Of a DNA stretch of 64,000 nucleotides, positions 26,594 to 35,981 are shown in pieces (position 1 is the first letter of the stretch; each line of letters opens with the position of its first letter). This DNA is from an uncultured Nesterenkonia sp. (GTDB lineage: Bacteria > Actinomycetota > Actinomycetes > Actinomycetales > Micrococcaceae). The DNA lies in NCBI GenBank assembly GCA_946222885.1, contig CAMIAK010000002.1, forward strand, positions 62,001 through 126,000, read 5' to 3'. A program made the translations under genes and the position numbers. The notes beneath the pieces were generated by a model, which made no database searches, had not been told where the DNA came from, and saw only the letters and a list, made by a program, of their open reading frames with translations.

Positions 26594-27301
26594 TCAGTCG
26601 TGCATCTCGTCGACGGCGCGCACCTCGAGGACGCCGTCGAGCTCGCTCAGCCGGCGGAAGAGGTCCTCGTCGGGGCGGTTCTGCAGCCGGGTGAAGCGCA
26701 TGCTGGCCTCCACCGCGTAGCCGTCGTCGGTCTCCCGGCGTCTGGTGTGGGAGAGGGCCGCCTCGTAGCCCTGGTCCGAGGCCGTGCGCAGGATGTCGCG
26801 CAGCACGCCGCGTCCGTCGGCGTAGCGCACTGAGTAGAGCATGCTGCGGCCGTGGCGCGGCAGCCGCCGGGTCAGCGCGGAGACCAGGGTCACCGCCAGC
26901 AGGTAGAGCACCACGGTCAGCGCCGCGATCACCGGCATGCCCGCGCCGCAGGCCATCCCCACCGAGGCGGTGACCCAGATGGAGGCCGCAGTGGTCAGTC
27001 CGGAGATGATGTTCTGCCGGACGAAGATCACCCCGGCACCGATGAACCCGATGCCGGAGACGATCTGCGCGGCGATGCGTGAGGGGTCCAGGATGACGTC
27101 GTCGCCGAGCAGATGGGCGAAGCCGTAGGCCGAGACCAGGGTGAACAGGGCGGTGCCCAGGCCGACCAGGATATGGGTGCGGGCGCCCGCGGACTTCTGG
27201 CGGACCTCGCGCTCCACGCCGATGATCCCGGAGAGGACGAAGGCGCACACCAGCAGGACGGCTTCGGTGGCCAGGGTGTCAGGCAGCAGCTCGATCTCCA
27301 T
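26594..27301 (-). CDS. MgtC/SapB family membrane protein
   Basis: A 235-aa membrane protein with the MgtC domain in residues 1-135: ATEAVLLVCAFVLSGIIGVEREVRQKSAGARTHILVGLGTALF, then GIGFIGAGVIF and GLTTAASIWVTASVGMACGAG. About five transmembrane helices are expected. The C-terminal 85 residues are soluble with an ACT-like pattern (RDILRTASDQGYEAALSHTRRR, DLFRRLSELDGVLEVRAVDE). MgtC proteins help bacteria in low magnesium or within host cells by inhibiting ATP synthase; the role of SapB-like relatives in free-living bacteria is unclear. The ATG at 27301 is used; a GTG one codon earlier is possible. It is divergent from the ileS leader. Confidence 0.9.
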   Translation of the reverse strand: MEIELLPDTLATEAVLLVCAFVLSGIIGVEREVRQKSAGARTHILVGLGTALFTLVSAYGFAHLLGDDVILDPSRIAAQIVSGIGFIGAGVIFVRQNIISGLTTAASIWVTASVGMACGAGMPVIAALTVVLYLLAVTLVSALTRRLPRHGRSMLYSVRYADGRGVLRDILRTASDQGYEAALSHTRRRETDDGYAVEASMRFTRLQNRPDEDLFRRLSELDGVLEVRAVDEMHD

Positions 27302-27312
27302 CACCTGAGAGA

Positions 27313-27342
27313 TTACGCGGGATCCGGCGCGGGCGATACACT
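27313..27342 (+). promoter_or_regulatory. Candidate promoter of the ileS leader (TTACGC-18-TACACT)
   Basis: TACACT at 27337-27342 is a good actinobacterial -10 box, with TTACGC 18 bases upstream. The predicted start near 27349 lies just before Stem I of the T-box. Confidence 0.5.
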
Positions 27343-27348
27343 TTTCCC

Positions 27349-27597
27349 AGCAGCTTCGACCCGGCCATCACCGGTGAGCTTCCGGAAGAACGGGCGTCCC
27401 GCCGCGATGCGGCCGCCCCAGTAGACCCGGACGGGTAAGCCCGTCACAGCAGTCATGGAGAGGTCCGAGGCCCGCTGATGCGCGGTGCAGCGGACAAGCA
27501 AGGTGGTACCGCGCCGGTGAGCGACGGGGCTCGAACCCGTCACCCTGAGCGTCCTTGCGCGAAGACCGGACCGTCGAACACAGCAGGATGGACCTCC
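27349..27597 (+). promoter_or_regulatory. T-box riboswitch (tRNA-Ile sensing) of ileS
   Basis: An ultrashort Stem I is visible: lower stem GACCCG with CGGGCGTC, apical hairpin CCGG-TGAGCTT-CCGG. The specifier ATC (Ile) lies at 27367-27369 in the internal loop opposite AAGAA. GTAGA and the stem GACGGG/CCCGTC (27430-27445) correspond to Stem II. The T-box sequence GCAAGGTGGTACCGCG starts at 27498. Its bulge TGGT (27504-27507) matches the ACCA end of tRNA-Ile, and GCAAGG pairs with CCTTGC (27553-27558). No terminator follows, so control is probably at translation initiation, as described for actinobacterial ileS leaders. Confidence 0.93.
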
Positions 27598-30500
27598 ATG
27601 ACCGAGAACTCCTCGCCCGTCTACCCGCGCACCCCGGCAGGGGATGCTGAGCAGCGGCGCATCCCCGCCTCGCCGCGCTTCCCGGAGATCGAGGAGCGCA
27701 TCCTCGAGCACTGGGCGCAGGACGGCACCTTCCAGGCCTCCATCGACAACCGTCCTGCGGACGCAGAGGGCCGGGAGTCGGAGTTCGTCTTCTACGACGG
27801 CCCGCCCTTCGCCAACGGTCTGCCCCACTACGGGCACCTGCTCACCGGGTATGTGAAAGACCTGGTGGCCCGCTACCAGACCCAGCGGGGCAAGCGCGTG
27901 GAGCGCCGCTTCGGCTGGGACACCCACGGCCTGCCCGCCGAGCTCACAGCCATGAAGGAGCTCGGCATGACGGACAAGGCCGAGATCGAGTCGATGGGCA
28001 TCGACACGTTCAACGACGCCTGCCGCGCCTCGGTGCTGAAGTACACCTCCGAGTGGGAGTCCTACGTGCGCCGCCAGGCCCGCTGGGTGGACTTCGAGAA
28101 CGACTACAAGACGCTCAACGTCGAGTACATGGAGTCGGTCATCTGGGCCTTCAAGCAGCTGCACGAGAAGGGCCTGACCTATCAGGGCTTCCGCGTGCTG
28201 CCCTACTGCTGGAAGGACGAGACACCGCTGTCCAACCATGAGCTGCGCATGGATGATGAGGTCTACAAGGAGCGCCAGGACCCCTCGGTGACCGTGGCCT
28301 TCCCGATCACCGGCGGAGGCCAGCATGGGGACGCCCTGACCGGGGTCAACCTGCTGGCCTGGACGACCACCCCCTGGACCCTGCCGACCAACTTCTCCGT
28401 GGCGGTCGGCCCGGAGATCGACTACGTGGTGGTGGAGGCCCCGGAGGACGGGCCGCTGCCGGGGCGCCATCTGATCGCCGCCGAGCTGTTGGCCGCCTAC
28501 GCCAAGGACCTGGGCTTCACCGACTCCGAGGACGGCACCGACGGCGCCACCAGTGCTGCGGAGGCCGCCGCGGCCGCCGTGGTCTCGCGCTACCAGGGCC
28601 GCGACCTGGCGAACCTGGAGTACCAGCCGCTGTGGGACTACTACACCGACGCCTCGACATGGGGCACCGAAGCCGCCTTCCGGGTGCTGGTGGAGGACTA
28701 CGTCACCACCACCGACGGCACCGGGCTGGTCCATCAGGCCAGCGCCTACGGCGAGGAGGACCAGCGCTCCTCCGAAGAGGCCGGCATCCCGGTCATCCTC
28801 TCGGTGGACGAGGGCGCGAAGTTCCTGCCGATGTTCGCCGAGCCGACGCCCCAGGGGGACTCCCCGCTGGCCGAGATCGCAGGGGTGCAGGTCTTCGAGG
28901 CCAACCGGACCATCATCAACCGGCTCAAGGCCGACGGCCGGCTGGTCCGCGAGCAGTCCTATGTGCACTCCTACCCCCACTGCTGGCGCTGCCGCACTCC
29001 GCTGATCTACAAGGCCGTGACCTCCTGGTACGTCGCGGTCACCCAGTTCAAGCAGCGCATGCTTGAGCTCAACGAGCAGATCAACTGGATCCCGGACAAC
29101 GTCAAGCACGGCCAGTTCGGCAAGTGGCTGGAGAACGCCCGCGACTGGTCCATCTCCCGCAATCGCTACTGGGGCAGCCCCATCCCGGTGTGGGTCTCCG
29201 ACGACCCGAACCACCCGCGCACCGAGGTCTACGGCTCCCTGGAGGAGCTCAAGGAGGCCTTCGGGGACTACCCGCGCAATGCGCAGGGCGAGCCTGACCT
29301 GCACCGTCCCTGGATCGACAGCCTCACCCGTCCCAATCCGGACGACCCCACCGGCAGGTCCACCATGCGCCGTGTGGAGGACGTGCTGGACGTCTGGTTC
29401 GACTCCGGCTCCATGCAGTTCGCCCAGGTGCACTACCCGTTCGAGAACGCCGAGTGGTTCGAGGACCACCACCCGGCCGACTTCATCGTGGAGTACATCG
29501 GGCAGACCCGCGGATGGTTCTACACCATGCACATCCTGGCCACCGCGCTCTTCGACCGCCCGGCCTTCACCAATGTGATCAGCCACGGCATCGTGCTGGG
29601 CTCGGACGGGCAGAAGATGTCCAAGTCCCTGCAGAACTACCCGGACGTCACCGAGGTGCTGGACCGCGACGGCTCCGACGCGATGCGCTGGTTCCTGATG
29701 AGCTCGCCCATCCTGCGCGGCGGCAACCTCATCGTCACCGAGGAGGGCATCCGGGAGGGCGTGCGCCAGGTGCTGCTGCCCATGTGGAACGCCTGGCACT
29801 TCTTCGCCCTCTACGCCAACACGGCGAACGGCGGCACCGGCTATCAGGCCAAGACCGTCCGCGGCGATGAGGTGGAGAACCCGTTGGACCGCTACATCCT
29901 GGCCGCCACCGGGGACCTGGTCCGCGAGGCCACCGAGGCGCTGGACGCCTATGAGGTCTCCGGGGCCTGCGACGCCCTGCGCCGCTACTCGGACACTCTG
30001 ACCAACTGGTACATCCGCCGCTCGAGGAACCGGTTCTATGAGGAGGACTTCGCCGCCTATGACGTCCTCTACACCTGCCTGGAGACCTTCGCCCGGGTGG
30101 CCGCCCCGCTGCTGCCGCTGACCGCCGAGGAGATCTGGCGGGGCCTGACCGGAGGGCGTTCGGTGCACCTGGCCGACTGGCCCGAGCCGGCCGACTACCT
30201 CAAGGATGCGCGTGCCGTGGAGCTCATGGAGCTCACCCGGCAGGTGAGCTCCGCCGGCTCCGGGCTGCGCAAGCAGGCCGGCCGCCGGGTGCGCCAGCCG
30301 CTGGCGAAGATGACCGTCGTCGTGGAGGACGCCGCGGCACTGGCCGGGACCTATCAGCAGATCATCGCCGATGAGCTCAACCTCAAAGAGGTCGAGCTGC
30401 TGGACGCCTCGCAGACCGACGCCGCGGAATGGGGCATCGGCCAGCAGCTGGTGGTCAACGCCCGCGCCGCAGGCCCCCGTCTGGGCAAGCAGGTCCAGCA

Positions 30501-30930
30501 GGCCATCAGGGGCGCGAAGTCCGGGGACTGGAGCGTGGAGGACGGCGTCGTCACCGCCGGAGGCCTGGAGCTGGCCGAGGGGGAGTACACGCTGAGCACC
30601 ACGGTCTCCGAGGAGCTGGGGGACAAGGCTGTCACCACGCTGGGCGGCGGCTCCAACGACGGCTTCCTCGTGCTGGACACCGAGCTGACCGATGAGCTGA
30701 TCGCCGAGGGCACCGCCCGTGACCTCATCCGCTCCATCCAGCAGGCCCGCAAGGACGCCGACCTCCAGGTCTCTGACCGGATCGTCACCACAGTGACCGC
30801 ATCCGGAGAGGTCATCGGAGCTTTGGAGGCGCACCGTGAGCTGGTCTCCGCGGAGACCCTGACCGTGAAGCTGAACCTGACCGCCGACGAGGCCGCGGAG
30901 GAGCCCGCGGTGGAAGTGAGGGTCGCATGA
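27598..30930 (+). CDS. ileS: Isoleucine--tRNA ligase
   Basis: Class Ia synthetase charging tRNA-Ile, 1110 aa. HIGH motif HYGH at residues 77-80 ([19 protein letters not shown]); KMSKS near residue 676 ([16 protein letters not shown]); editing domain with [28 protein letters not shown]-terminal extension follows the anticodon-binding domain and includes [20 protein letters not shown]. The length and [13 protein letters not shown] motifs fit the larger, eukaryote-like IleRS type usual in actinobacteria. The ATG at 27598 follows CAGGATGG. Expression is controlled by the T-box leader. The stop codon overlaps the folC start (ATGA), so the two are translationally coupled. Confidence 0.98.
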   Translation: MTENSSPVYPRTPAGDAEQRRIPASPRFPEIEERILEHWAQDGTFQASIDNRPADAEGRESEFVFYDGPPFANGLPHYGHLLTGYVKDLVARYQTQRGKRVERRFGWDTHGLPAELTAMKELGMTDKAEIESMGIDTFNDACRASVLKYTSEWESYVRRQARWVDFENDYKTLNVEYMESVIWAFKQLHEKGLTYQGFRVLPYCWKDETPLSNHELRMDDEVYKERQDPSVTVAFPITGGGQHGDALTGVNLLAWTTTPWTLPTNFSVAVGPEIDYVVVEAPEDGPLPGRHLIAAELLAAYAKDLGFTDSEDGTDGATSAAEAAAAAVVSRYQGRDLANLEYQPLWDYYTDASTWGTEAAFRVLVEDYVTTTDGTGLVHQASAYGEEDQRSSEEAGIPVILSVDEGAKFLPMFAEPTPQGDSPLAEIAGVQVFEANRTIINRLKADGRLVREQSYVHSYPHCWRCRTPLIYKAVTSWYVAVTQFKQRMLELNEQINWIPDNVKHGQFGKWLENARDWSISRNRYWGSPIPVWVSDDPNHPRTEVYGSLEELKEAFGDYPRNAQGEPDLHRPWIDSLTRPNPDDPTGRSTMRRVEDVLDVWFDSGSMQFAQVHYPFENAEWFEDHHPADFIVEYIGQTRGWFYTMHILATALFDRPAFTNVISHGIVLGSDGQKMSKSLQNYPDVTEVLDRDGSDAMRWFLMSSPILRGGNLIVTEEGIREGVRQVLLPMWNAWHFFALYANTANGGTGYQAKTVRGDEVENPLDRYILAATGDLVREATEALDAYEVSGACDALRRYSDTLTNWYIRRSRNRFYEEDFAAYDVLYTCLETFARVAAPLLPLTAEEIWRGLTGGRSVHLADWPEPADYLKDARAVELMELTRQVSSAGSGLRKQAGRRVRQPLAKMTVVVEDAAALAGTYQQIIADELNLKEVELLDASQTDAAEWGIGQQLVVNARAAGPRLGKQVQQAIRGAKSGDWSVEDGVVTAGGLELAEGEYTLSTTVSEELGDKAVTTLGGGSNDGFLVLDTELTDELIAEGTARDLIRSIQQARKDADLQVSDRIVTTVTASGEVIGALEAHRELVSAETLTVKLNLTADEAAEEPAVEVRVA

Positions 30931-32465
30931 GCGATTCCGAGTCCGTGATCCCGGCCGGCGGTGAGCCGCTGGACAAGTTCTCGGTGGCCAGCGTCTATGC
31001 CGAGCTGCTCTCCCGTGCGCCGGAGTCGAAGATGGAGCCGCGCATGGAGCCCATGCGCATGGCCATGGACATCCTGGGCGAGCCCAACCGCTCCGCCCCG
31101 GTGATCCACCTGACCGGAACCAACGGCAAGACCTCCACTGCCCGGATGATCGAGGCCGGCCTGCTGGCCCACGATCTGCGGGTAGGCCGCTACACCTCCC
31201 CGCATCTGTCCAAGGTCACCGAGCGGATCTGCATCGACGGGGCGCCGGTGGCCGATGAGACCTTCGTGCGCATCTGGGATGAGATCCGCCCGCACATCAC
31301 CCTGGTGGACAACCAGCTGGAGGCTCAGGGGGAGGTTCCGCTGACCTACTTCGAGTGTGTGACCATCCTGGCCTTCGCGATCTTCGCCGACGAGCCGGTG
31401 GACGTCATGGTCCTGGAAGTCGGGCTGGGCGGGATCACCGATGCCACCAACGTGGCCGACGGCACGGTCTCCGTGGTGACCCCCATCAGTCTGGACCACA
31501 CGGATCTGTTGGGGGACAGCGAACACGACATCGCCCTGGAGAAGGCAGGGATCATCAAGGCGGCCGGGTTCCTGATCTCGGCGGCCCAGGTGCCCGACGC
31601 CGCCGATGTGCTGCTGGAGGCAGCACGGGAGAAGAACGCCCAGTACCGCTTCGAAGGGGTCGAGTTCGGCGTGGAGTCCCGCGTGCCCGGCGTCGGGGGC
31701 CAGCAGGTCACCGTCCAGGGGATCGCGGGGCGCTACCCGGACATCCTGCTGCCGCTGCACGGGGCGCACCAGGCGGAGAACTTCGCCCTCGCCGTCGCGG
31801 CCCTGGAGGCCTTCATCGGGGGCGGGGAGAAGGAGCTCACCCTGGAGAACCTGCAGCTGGCCGCGGAGAACATCGCCTCCCCGGGCCGGCTGGAGACGCT
31901 GCGCACGGGTCCGAGCATCGTCGTCGACGCCGCCCACAACCCGGCGGGCATCGAGGCCAGCGCCCAGGCCCTCAAGGAGAGCTTCGGGCTGGCGCAGCTG
32001 GTGCTGGTGGTCGGGATCCTGCAGGAGAAGGACGCCCGGGAGATCCTGGCCACCCTCTACCGCGAATACGACGGCATGGTGGAGGACATCTGCTTCACGC
32101 AGTCCACCTCCCCGCGGGCTATCCCCGCCGGAGAGCTGGCCGCTCTGGCGCTGGACGTGGGCTTCCGTGAGGAGGACATCCATGTGACCGAGCGTCTGGA
32201 CGAGGCGATCGACTGGGCGGTGGGTCGTGCGGACGCCTCCGGCGCCGGAGCGGCCGGGGGAGTGCTGATCACCGGCTCCATCACCGTGGTGGGGGAGGCC
32301 CGCACCCTGCTGGGAGCTCCCGAACCCGCCGAGCTGGAGGCCGCGGCCGCCGCCGAGCCGACTTCGAGGCCCGACGCCGCGGACCTCAGCGACGTGGATC
32401 TGAGCGAGTTCGGCATCGCCGACATCCGCCCCGAGGACGGAGACGAGGAGGAGAGGGATGGCTGA
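30927..32465 (+). CDS. folC: Folylpolyglutamate synthase / dihydrofolate synthase
   Basis: Mur-ligase-family enzyme, 512 aa, that adds glutamate to dihydropteroate and folates. The ATP loop is [21 protein letters not shown], followed by [16 protein letters not shown] (the FolC signature), [13 protein letters not shown] and [12 protein letters not shown]. The C-terminal ligase domain contains [16 protein letters not shown] long acidic tail (about 45 residues, [17 protein letters not shown] onward) exceeds the E. coli enzyme and probably is disordered. It overlaps ileS by 4 bases and the next gene by 8 bases, giving a tightly coupled ileS-folC-DUF4233 unit under T-box control at its head. Confidence 0.96.
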   Translation: MSDSESVIPAGGEPLDKFSVASVYAELLSRAPESKMEPRMEPMRMAMDILGEPNRSAPVIHLTGTNGKTSTARMIEAGLLAHDLRVGRYTSPHLSKVTERICIDGAPVADETFVRIWDEIRPHITLVDNQLEAQGEVPLTYFECVTILAFAIFADEPVDVMVLEVGLGGITDATNVADGTVSVVTPISLDHTDLLGDSEHDIALEKAGIIKAAGFLISAAQVPDAADVLLEAAREKNAQYRFEGVEFGVESRVPGVGGQQVTVQGIAGRYPDILLPLHGAHQAENFALAVAALEAFIGGGEKELTLENLQLAAENIASPGRLETLRTGPSIVVDAAHNPAGIEASAQALKESFGLAQLVLVVGILQEKDAREILATLYREYDGMVEDICFTQSTSPRAIPAGELAALALDVGFREEDIHVTERLDEAIDWAVGRADASGAGAAGGVLITGSITVVGEARTLLGAPEPAELEAAAAAEPTSRPDAADLSDVDLSEFGIADIRPEDGDEEERDG

Positions 32466-32937
32466 GCGCGAGTCACGCCTGGAACGTGCCCGGAGGGAAT
32501 GGCAGCCCGGGCAGACTGCCCCGCCCCGCTCGGTGCGCATCCTCTTCGCCTCCTCGGTGCTGAGCCTTGAGGCGCTGCTGATGTTCTTCTACGGGCTCAT
32601 GGCCTGGGGCCTCTACCAGAACGAATGGTTCGCCTGGTGGCTCTTCGGGGGCTCTCTGGTGGTGGCCGCGCTGCTGATCACCACCTGCGCCTTCCTGAAG
32701 AGGCCGCTGGGCTACTGGATGGGCTGGGGGCTGCAGTTCGTCATCATCGCCGGGGGCATCTTCGAGCCCTTCATGTACCTCATCGGCGCGGCCTTCCTGC
32801 TCTGCTGGTGGTATGCGGTGACCAAGGGTGCGCAGCTGGACCGCGAGAAGATGGATCGGTTCCGCGCGGAGGAGGAGCTCGCCCGGAGTCAGGAGAACCC
32901 GGCTGACTCAGCCCAGCCCTCCGACTCGGATCAGTGA
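32458..32937 (+). CDS. DUF4233 membrane protein
   Basis: A 159-aa protein with four hydrophobic helices: SVRILFASSVLSLEALLMFFYGLMAW, WFAWWLFGGSLVVAALLITTCAF, GWGLQFVIIAGGIFEPF and YLIGAAFLLCWWYAVTKG. The N-terminus is charged and cytoplasmic ([13 protein letters not shown]). The C-terminus is polar (about 35 residues). DUF4233 proteins follow folC throughout actinobacteria. Their function is unknown; a link to the valS/folC/ndk neighbourhood is positional only. The start overlaps the folC end by 8 bases, so translational coupling is likely. Confidence 0.92.
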   Translation: MAERESRLERARREWQPGQTAPPRSVRILFASSVLSLEALLMFFYGLMAWGLYQNEWFAWWLFGGSLVVAALLITTCAFLKRPLGYWMGWGLQFVIIAGGIFEPFMYLIGAAFLLCWWYAVTKGAQLDREKMDRFRAEEELARSQENPADSAQPSDSDQ

Positions 32938-32939
32938 AT

Positions 32940-32984
32940 TAACCCTATTAGGTTATATTGTTCGGTTATAACCTGATAGGGTTA
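32940..32984. promoter_or_regulatory. AT-rich palindromic operator/promoter of the satD module
   Basis: TAACCCTATTAGGTTAT (32940-32956) and ATAACCTGATAGGGTTA (32968-32984) are inverted copies differing at one position. Each contains an AACC-N6-GGTT dyad. The pair ends four bases before the satD start codon and covers TATATT (32954-32959) and TATAAC (32967-32972), both possible -10 boxes. Binding here would block transcription. It is strikingly AT-rich against the surrounding sequence. Confidence 0.75.
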
Positions 32985-32988
32985 TCTC

Positions 32989-33612
32989 ATGGTCGATACT
33001 GTGCCGACAGCTCTCATCGCTGACGTGGTCGGCTCCCGCGCAGGTGGAGAGCGTGCCGAAGTCCAGCGCGGGGTGGAGCGGCTGCTCCTGCGCGTCAGCG
33101 AGGTGGAAGCCCCGGTCCAGGCTTTCACCGCCACGGTGGGTGATGAGTTTCAGGCGGTCTACTCCTCCAGGAACAGCGCCCTCCGGGCGACCCTCTACGC
33201 CTCGCTGCTGGCTGAGGAGAGCGCTGATCTGCGCTTCGGGCTGGGGGAGGGTGCAGTGTCGGACGTCCCCAGCGGGATGTCCGCACGGATCCAGGACGGC
33301 CCCGGCTGGTGGCGGGCCCGTGAGGCTGTGGAGGAGGCTGAGCGGCGGCAGCGGAGGCTCCCCTTCCTGCGCACCTGGTTCGTGGGAGCTGAGGGATCCT
33401 CCGGCGTGATCACCAACGCATATCTGATGAGCCGTGATCGGCTCCTGTCACAGTTGAGTGTCAGTGCCCGGAACTATGCTCGAGGCATAGTCGAGGGAAG
33501 CTCTCAGAAGGAGATAGCCCAGCAGTACGGCGTCTCCCAGCCTGCAGTGTCCAAGCTGCTGCGCGAATCCGGCGCACAGGTGGTGCTGGAGGGGTTCAAG
33601 ATGCTGGCCTGA
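32989..33612 (+). CDS. SatD-family protein with C-terminal helix-turn-helix
   Basis: A 207-aa protein. Residues 1-130 match SatD-like proteins: ALIADVVGSRAGGERAEVQRGVERLL, then FTATVGDEFQAVYSS and LRFGLGEGAVSDVPSG. The biochemical function of SatD is unknown. Residues 172-194 form a helix-turn-helix (QKEIAQQYGVSQPAVSKLLRESG), so the protein is probably also a DNA-binding autoregulator. A large palindrome of two AACC-N6-GGTT sites ends four bases before the ATG and overlaps its promoter. A membrane-protein gene follows after 19 bases with a strong ribosome binding site, forming a two-gene module between DUF4233 and ndk. Confidence 0.85.
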   Translation: MVDTVPTALIADVVGSRAGGERAEVQRGVERLLLRVSEVEAPVQAFTATVGDEFQAVYSSRNSALRATLYASLLAEESADLRFGLGEGAVSDVPSGMSARIQDGPGWWRAREAVEEAERRQRRLPFLRTWFVGAEGSSGVITNAYLMSRDRLLSQLSVSARNYARGIVEGSSQKEIAQQYGVSQPAVSKLLRESGAQVVLEGFKMLA

Positions 33613-33631
33613 GCTTCGGTGAGGAGGAGCG

Positions 33632-34357
33632 GTGGTCCTGTGCGGTGTGATCCTGCTGGTGGTGGGCGCAGGCGACGTCCTCCGCGCGGTGCTGGCAGGA
33701 CGGACCGGGAAGGTGCGGGGAGCGCTGGTGCTCGGTCTGTTCGGAGCGGTGCTGCTCGCGGGGCTGTTCTGGTGGCTGGGACTTCCTCTCTGGGCGGTCT
33801 TCCTCGTCCTCCCGTCCATAGTGCTCTGGTTCCTCGCTGTTCCGGTGCCTTCCGGGGAAGGCACCTCACACGCTGCGGGGAAGCTCCTCCTGTTCTCCGT
33901 GAGCGTCGCGGCGGTGACCTTCTTCGCCGAAGGACAGAGCATCATCACCGGGGCGGCCTCGGCCCAGACCCTCAGGGGGTTCACCGCAGAGGCGCTCCTG
34001 GTCGCAGCCGGCATTCTGCTCTTCCATCTGATCAGTGCCAACGCGCTGGTGAGGATCGCCCTGGATGCGGAGACTCAGCCGGTCGCCGGCACGGATGATG
34101 CTCTGGTGGTGCAGAGGCCTCAGCTCAAAGGCGGGCGGTGGATCGGTCCGTTGGAGAGAGTCGCGCTGACCGGTCTTCTGACCGCAGGGGCCTACCCCGT
34201 GGCAGCGGGACTGATCGCGGCCAAGGGGATTGTGCGCTTCCCGGAGATGCACGAGGACCGGGCCCAGGGCAACAAGGCAGAGTACTTCCTGGTCGGCAGC
34301 TTCGTCTCCTGGACGGCGGCGATCGTCGCGGCGGGGCTCCTCTGGGCGGTGCTCTGA
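33632..34357 (+). CDS. Integral membrane protein partner of SatD (DUF3307-like C-terminus)
   Basis: A 241-aa membrane protein with about six to seven hydrophobic segments. It starts at a GTG after GAGGAGGAG. The first helix begins at the N-terminus (VLCGVILLVVGAGDVLRAVLAG), with no signal peptide cleavage motif. The C-terminal third, GRWIGPLERVALTGLLTAGAYPVAAGLIAAKGIVRFPE and then AEYFLVGSFVSWTAAIVAAGL, resembles membrane proteins annotated DUF3307 that are found next to satD in other bacteria. I judge this by memory, not by search. Substrate and function are unknown. The coupling with satD suggests regulated expression from the palindromic promoter. It ends about 110 bases before ndk. Confidence 0.75.
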   Translation: MVLCGVILLVVGAGDVLRAVLAGRTGKVRGALVLGLFGAVLLAGLFWWLGLPLWAVFLVLPSIVLWFLAVPVPSGEGTSHAAGKLLLFSVSVAAVTFFAEGQSIITGAASAQTLRGFTAEALLVAAGILLFHLISANALVRIALDAETQPVAGTDDALVVQRPQLKGGRWIGPLERVALTGLLTAGAYPVAAGLIAAKGIVRFPEMHEDRAQGNKAEYFLVGSFVSWTAAIVAAGLLWAVL

Positions 34358-34465
34358 ATCGGAGCCGCAGCCCAGCGGGGAGGACGGCGGACCGGATAGG
34401 CTGGGCATCAGCACACATCACATCAGCGCGCAGCGGGACCGCTGGGCGAAGTGAGGAGGAGATCT

Positions 34466-34879
34466 ATGACTGAACGTACCCTGATCCTGGTCAAGCCTGA
34501 CGGCGTGGAGCGTGGTCTCACCGGTGAGATCCTGCGCCGGGTGGAGGCCAAGGGCTACCGGATCGCCAAGCTCAAGCAGCTCAACGCCAGCACCGAGCAG
34601 CTGGCCGCGCACTACGCCGAGCATGAGGGCAAGCCCTTCTACCAGCCGCTGGTGGACTTCATGCTCTCCGGCCCTGTGGTGGCAGCCGTTCTCGAGGGGG
34701 AGCGCGTGATCGAGGGCTTCCGTTCGCTGGCCGGCACCACCGACCCGACGACGGCGGCGCCCGGGACCATCCGTGGCGATCTGGGCCGCGACTGGGGCGA
34801 GAAGGTCCAGAAGAACCTGGTCCACGGCTCCGACTCGGCCGAGTCCGCCGAGCGGGAGATCAGCATCTGGTTCGGCTGA
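34466..34879 (+). CDS. ndk: Nucleoside-diphosphate kinase
   Basis: A 137-aa housekeeping enzyme transferring the gamma phosphate between nucleoside triphosphates and diphosphates through a phosphohistidine. N-terminus TERTLILVKPDGVERGLTGEIL; active-site His120 in QKNLVHGSDS; RSLAGTTDPTTAAPGTIRGD is the usual nucleotide-binding segment. The ATG at 34466 follows GAGGAGG. TAGGCT near 34396 is a probable -10 box, so ndk likely has its own promoter. A 17-bp hairpin terminates it. Confidence 0.98.
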   Translation: MTERTLILVKPDGVERGLTGEILRRVEAKGYRIAKLKQLNASTEQLAAHYAEHEGKPFYQPLVDFMLSGPVVAAVLEGERVIEGFRSLAGTTDPTTAAPGTIRGDLGRDWGEKVQKNLVHGSDSAESAEREISIWFG

Positions 34880-34910
34880 TCCGACCGGCTCACGACTGGC
34901 CCGTCTGACA

Positions 34911-34948
34911 GAGGAGGACCCCGGTGAGAGATCACCGGGGTCCTCCTC
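34911..34948. terminator. Bidirectional terminator between ndk and wzt
   Basis: A perfect 17-bp stem (34911-34927 with 34932-34948) with a GAGA loop lies between convergent stop codons. Confidence 0.88.
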
Positions 34949-34964
34949 TGCGTCCAGCTGGGTC

Positions 34965-35981
34965 TCAGCCCGCGCGCTTGGGGCGGGTGCCCTCCTGGAA
35001 GCGGATCTGCACCGGGTCCAGCTTCAGCAGTGTGCGGTCGTAGACGATCTGGGCGGAGCGCTTCCGGTCATTGGACTTATGGGCGGTGTACTCCTGGTAC
35101 TGCTGGCAGACCCACTCCGGGTCTCCGTCAGCCAGCAGCCTGCCCTGCTCGATCCAGATCACCCGGTTGCACATCTGCTTGATGGTGCCCAGCGAGTGCG
35201 AGACCAGGAAGACGCAGCCGGCCTGGGCGCGGACCTCGTCAAGGCGCTTCTTGGTGCGGGCGCGGAACTGCGCATCACCTGTGTTCAGCGCCTCGTCGAT
35301 GAGCAGGATGTCCGGGTCCACGGCGGTGGCGATGGCGAACTGCAGACGGGACTGCATGCCGGAGGAGTAGGCCTTCAGCGGCATGTCCAGGGCGTCGCGC
35401 AGCCCGGAGATCTCCACGATCATCTCGAACTTCTCGTCCACCTGCTCCGGGGAGAGCCCCATGGCCAGGCAGCCCAGCCGGATGTTCTCCCGGCCCGAGA
35501 TCTGATTGACCAGGGCGGCGTTGACGCCCAGCATGATGGGGGTGGAGGTGGCGTAGACCTCTCCGGTGGTGGCACGGATCTTGCCGGTCAGCAGCTTCAT
35601 CAGGGTGGACTTTCCGGAGCCGTTGGTGCCGATCACCCCGACGCTCTCGCCCTGCCGCACGGTGAAGCTGACCTCTTCGAGGGCGGGGATCTCCGCCCAG
35701 CCGGAGCCCAGCACCTTCTTGATCTGCCGGGCGGCCTTGCCCTTGGACTTCAGGTACTCGCTGGAGGAACGGACCCGGTAGACCATGGAGACGCCATCCA
35801 CGGCCACGGCGATGTCCTTGGAGTCGATGGTCTCGACCACCGGGGTCTGTGCGGTGAGCGGACTGTCGTCGGGCAGCTCCTCGGCGACGTCGTCGTCCTC
35901 GAAGCCGTGGAACGAGGGTCCGTCCTGGGTGGCGCGCCAATTGACCCGGCGGGGGGTGTACTGGCCGGTGGAGGTGCTCAT
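34965..35981 (-). CDS. Polysaccharide ABC transporter ATPase (Wzt/TagH-like)
   Basis: ATPase of a Wzm/Wzt-type exporter for cell-surface glycans or teichoic acids, 338 aa. About 50 acidic N-terminal residues precede the ATPase. The amphipathic segment YRVRSSSEYLKSKGKAARQIKKVLG comes next, as in TagH. Walker A is GTNGSGKS at 118-125, the signature is YSSGMQSRLQFAIA, and Walker B is ILLIDEALNTGD. The protein ends soon after the ATPase fold and lacks the C-terminal carbohydrate-binding domain of O-antigen Wzt proteins. The ATG at 35981 follows GGGAGGGAG and overlaps the stop of the permease gene by 4 bases. Confidence 0.94.
   Translation of the reverse strand: MSTSTGQYTPRRVNWRATQDGPSFHGFEDDDVAEELPDDSPLTAQTPVVETIDSKDIAVAVDGVSMVYRVRSSSEYLKSKGKAARQIKKVLGSGWAEIPALEEVSFTVRQGESVGVIGTNGSGKSTLMKLLTGKIRATTGEVYATSTPIMLGVNAALVNQISGRENIRLGCLAMGLSPEQVDEKFEMIVEISGLRDALDMPLKAYSSGMQSRLQFAIATAVDPDILLIDEALNTGDAQFRARTKKRLDEVRAQAGCVFLVSHSLGTIKQMCNRVIWIEQGRLLADGDPEWVCQQYQEYTAHKSNDRKRSAQIVYDRTLLKLDPVQIRFQEGTRPKRAG

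Noticed and set aside
27455..27478. Short open frame (ATG to TGA, seven codons) in the ileS leader, as a leader peptide
   Set aside because: No isoleucine codons and no clear ribosome binding site; the T-box explains the regulation.
27313..30834. Long minus-strand frame opposite ileS
   Set aside because: Same antisense artefact; ileS and its T-box explain the region fully.
34965..35981. Frameshift or truncation of wzt because it lacks the C-terminal glycan-binding domain
   Set aside because: The reading frame ends cleanly before a strong terminator, and TagH-like ATPases without that domain are common.
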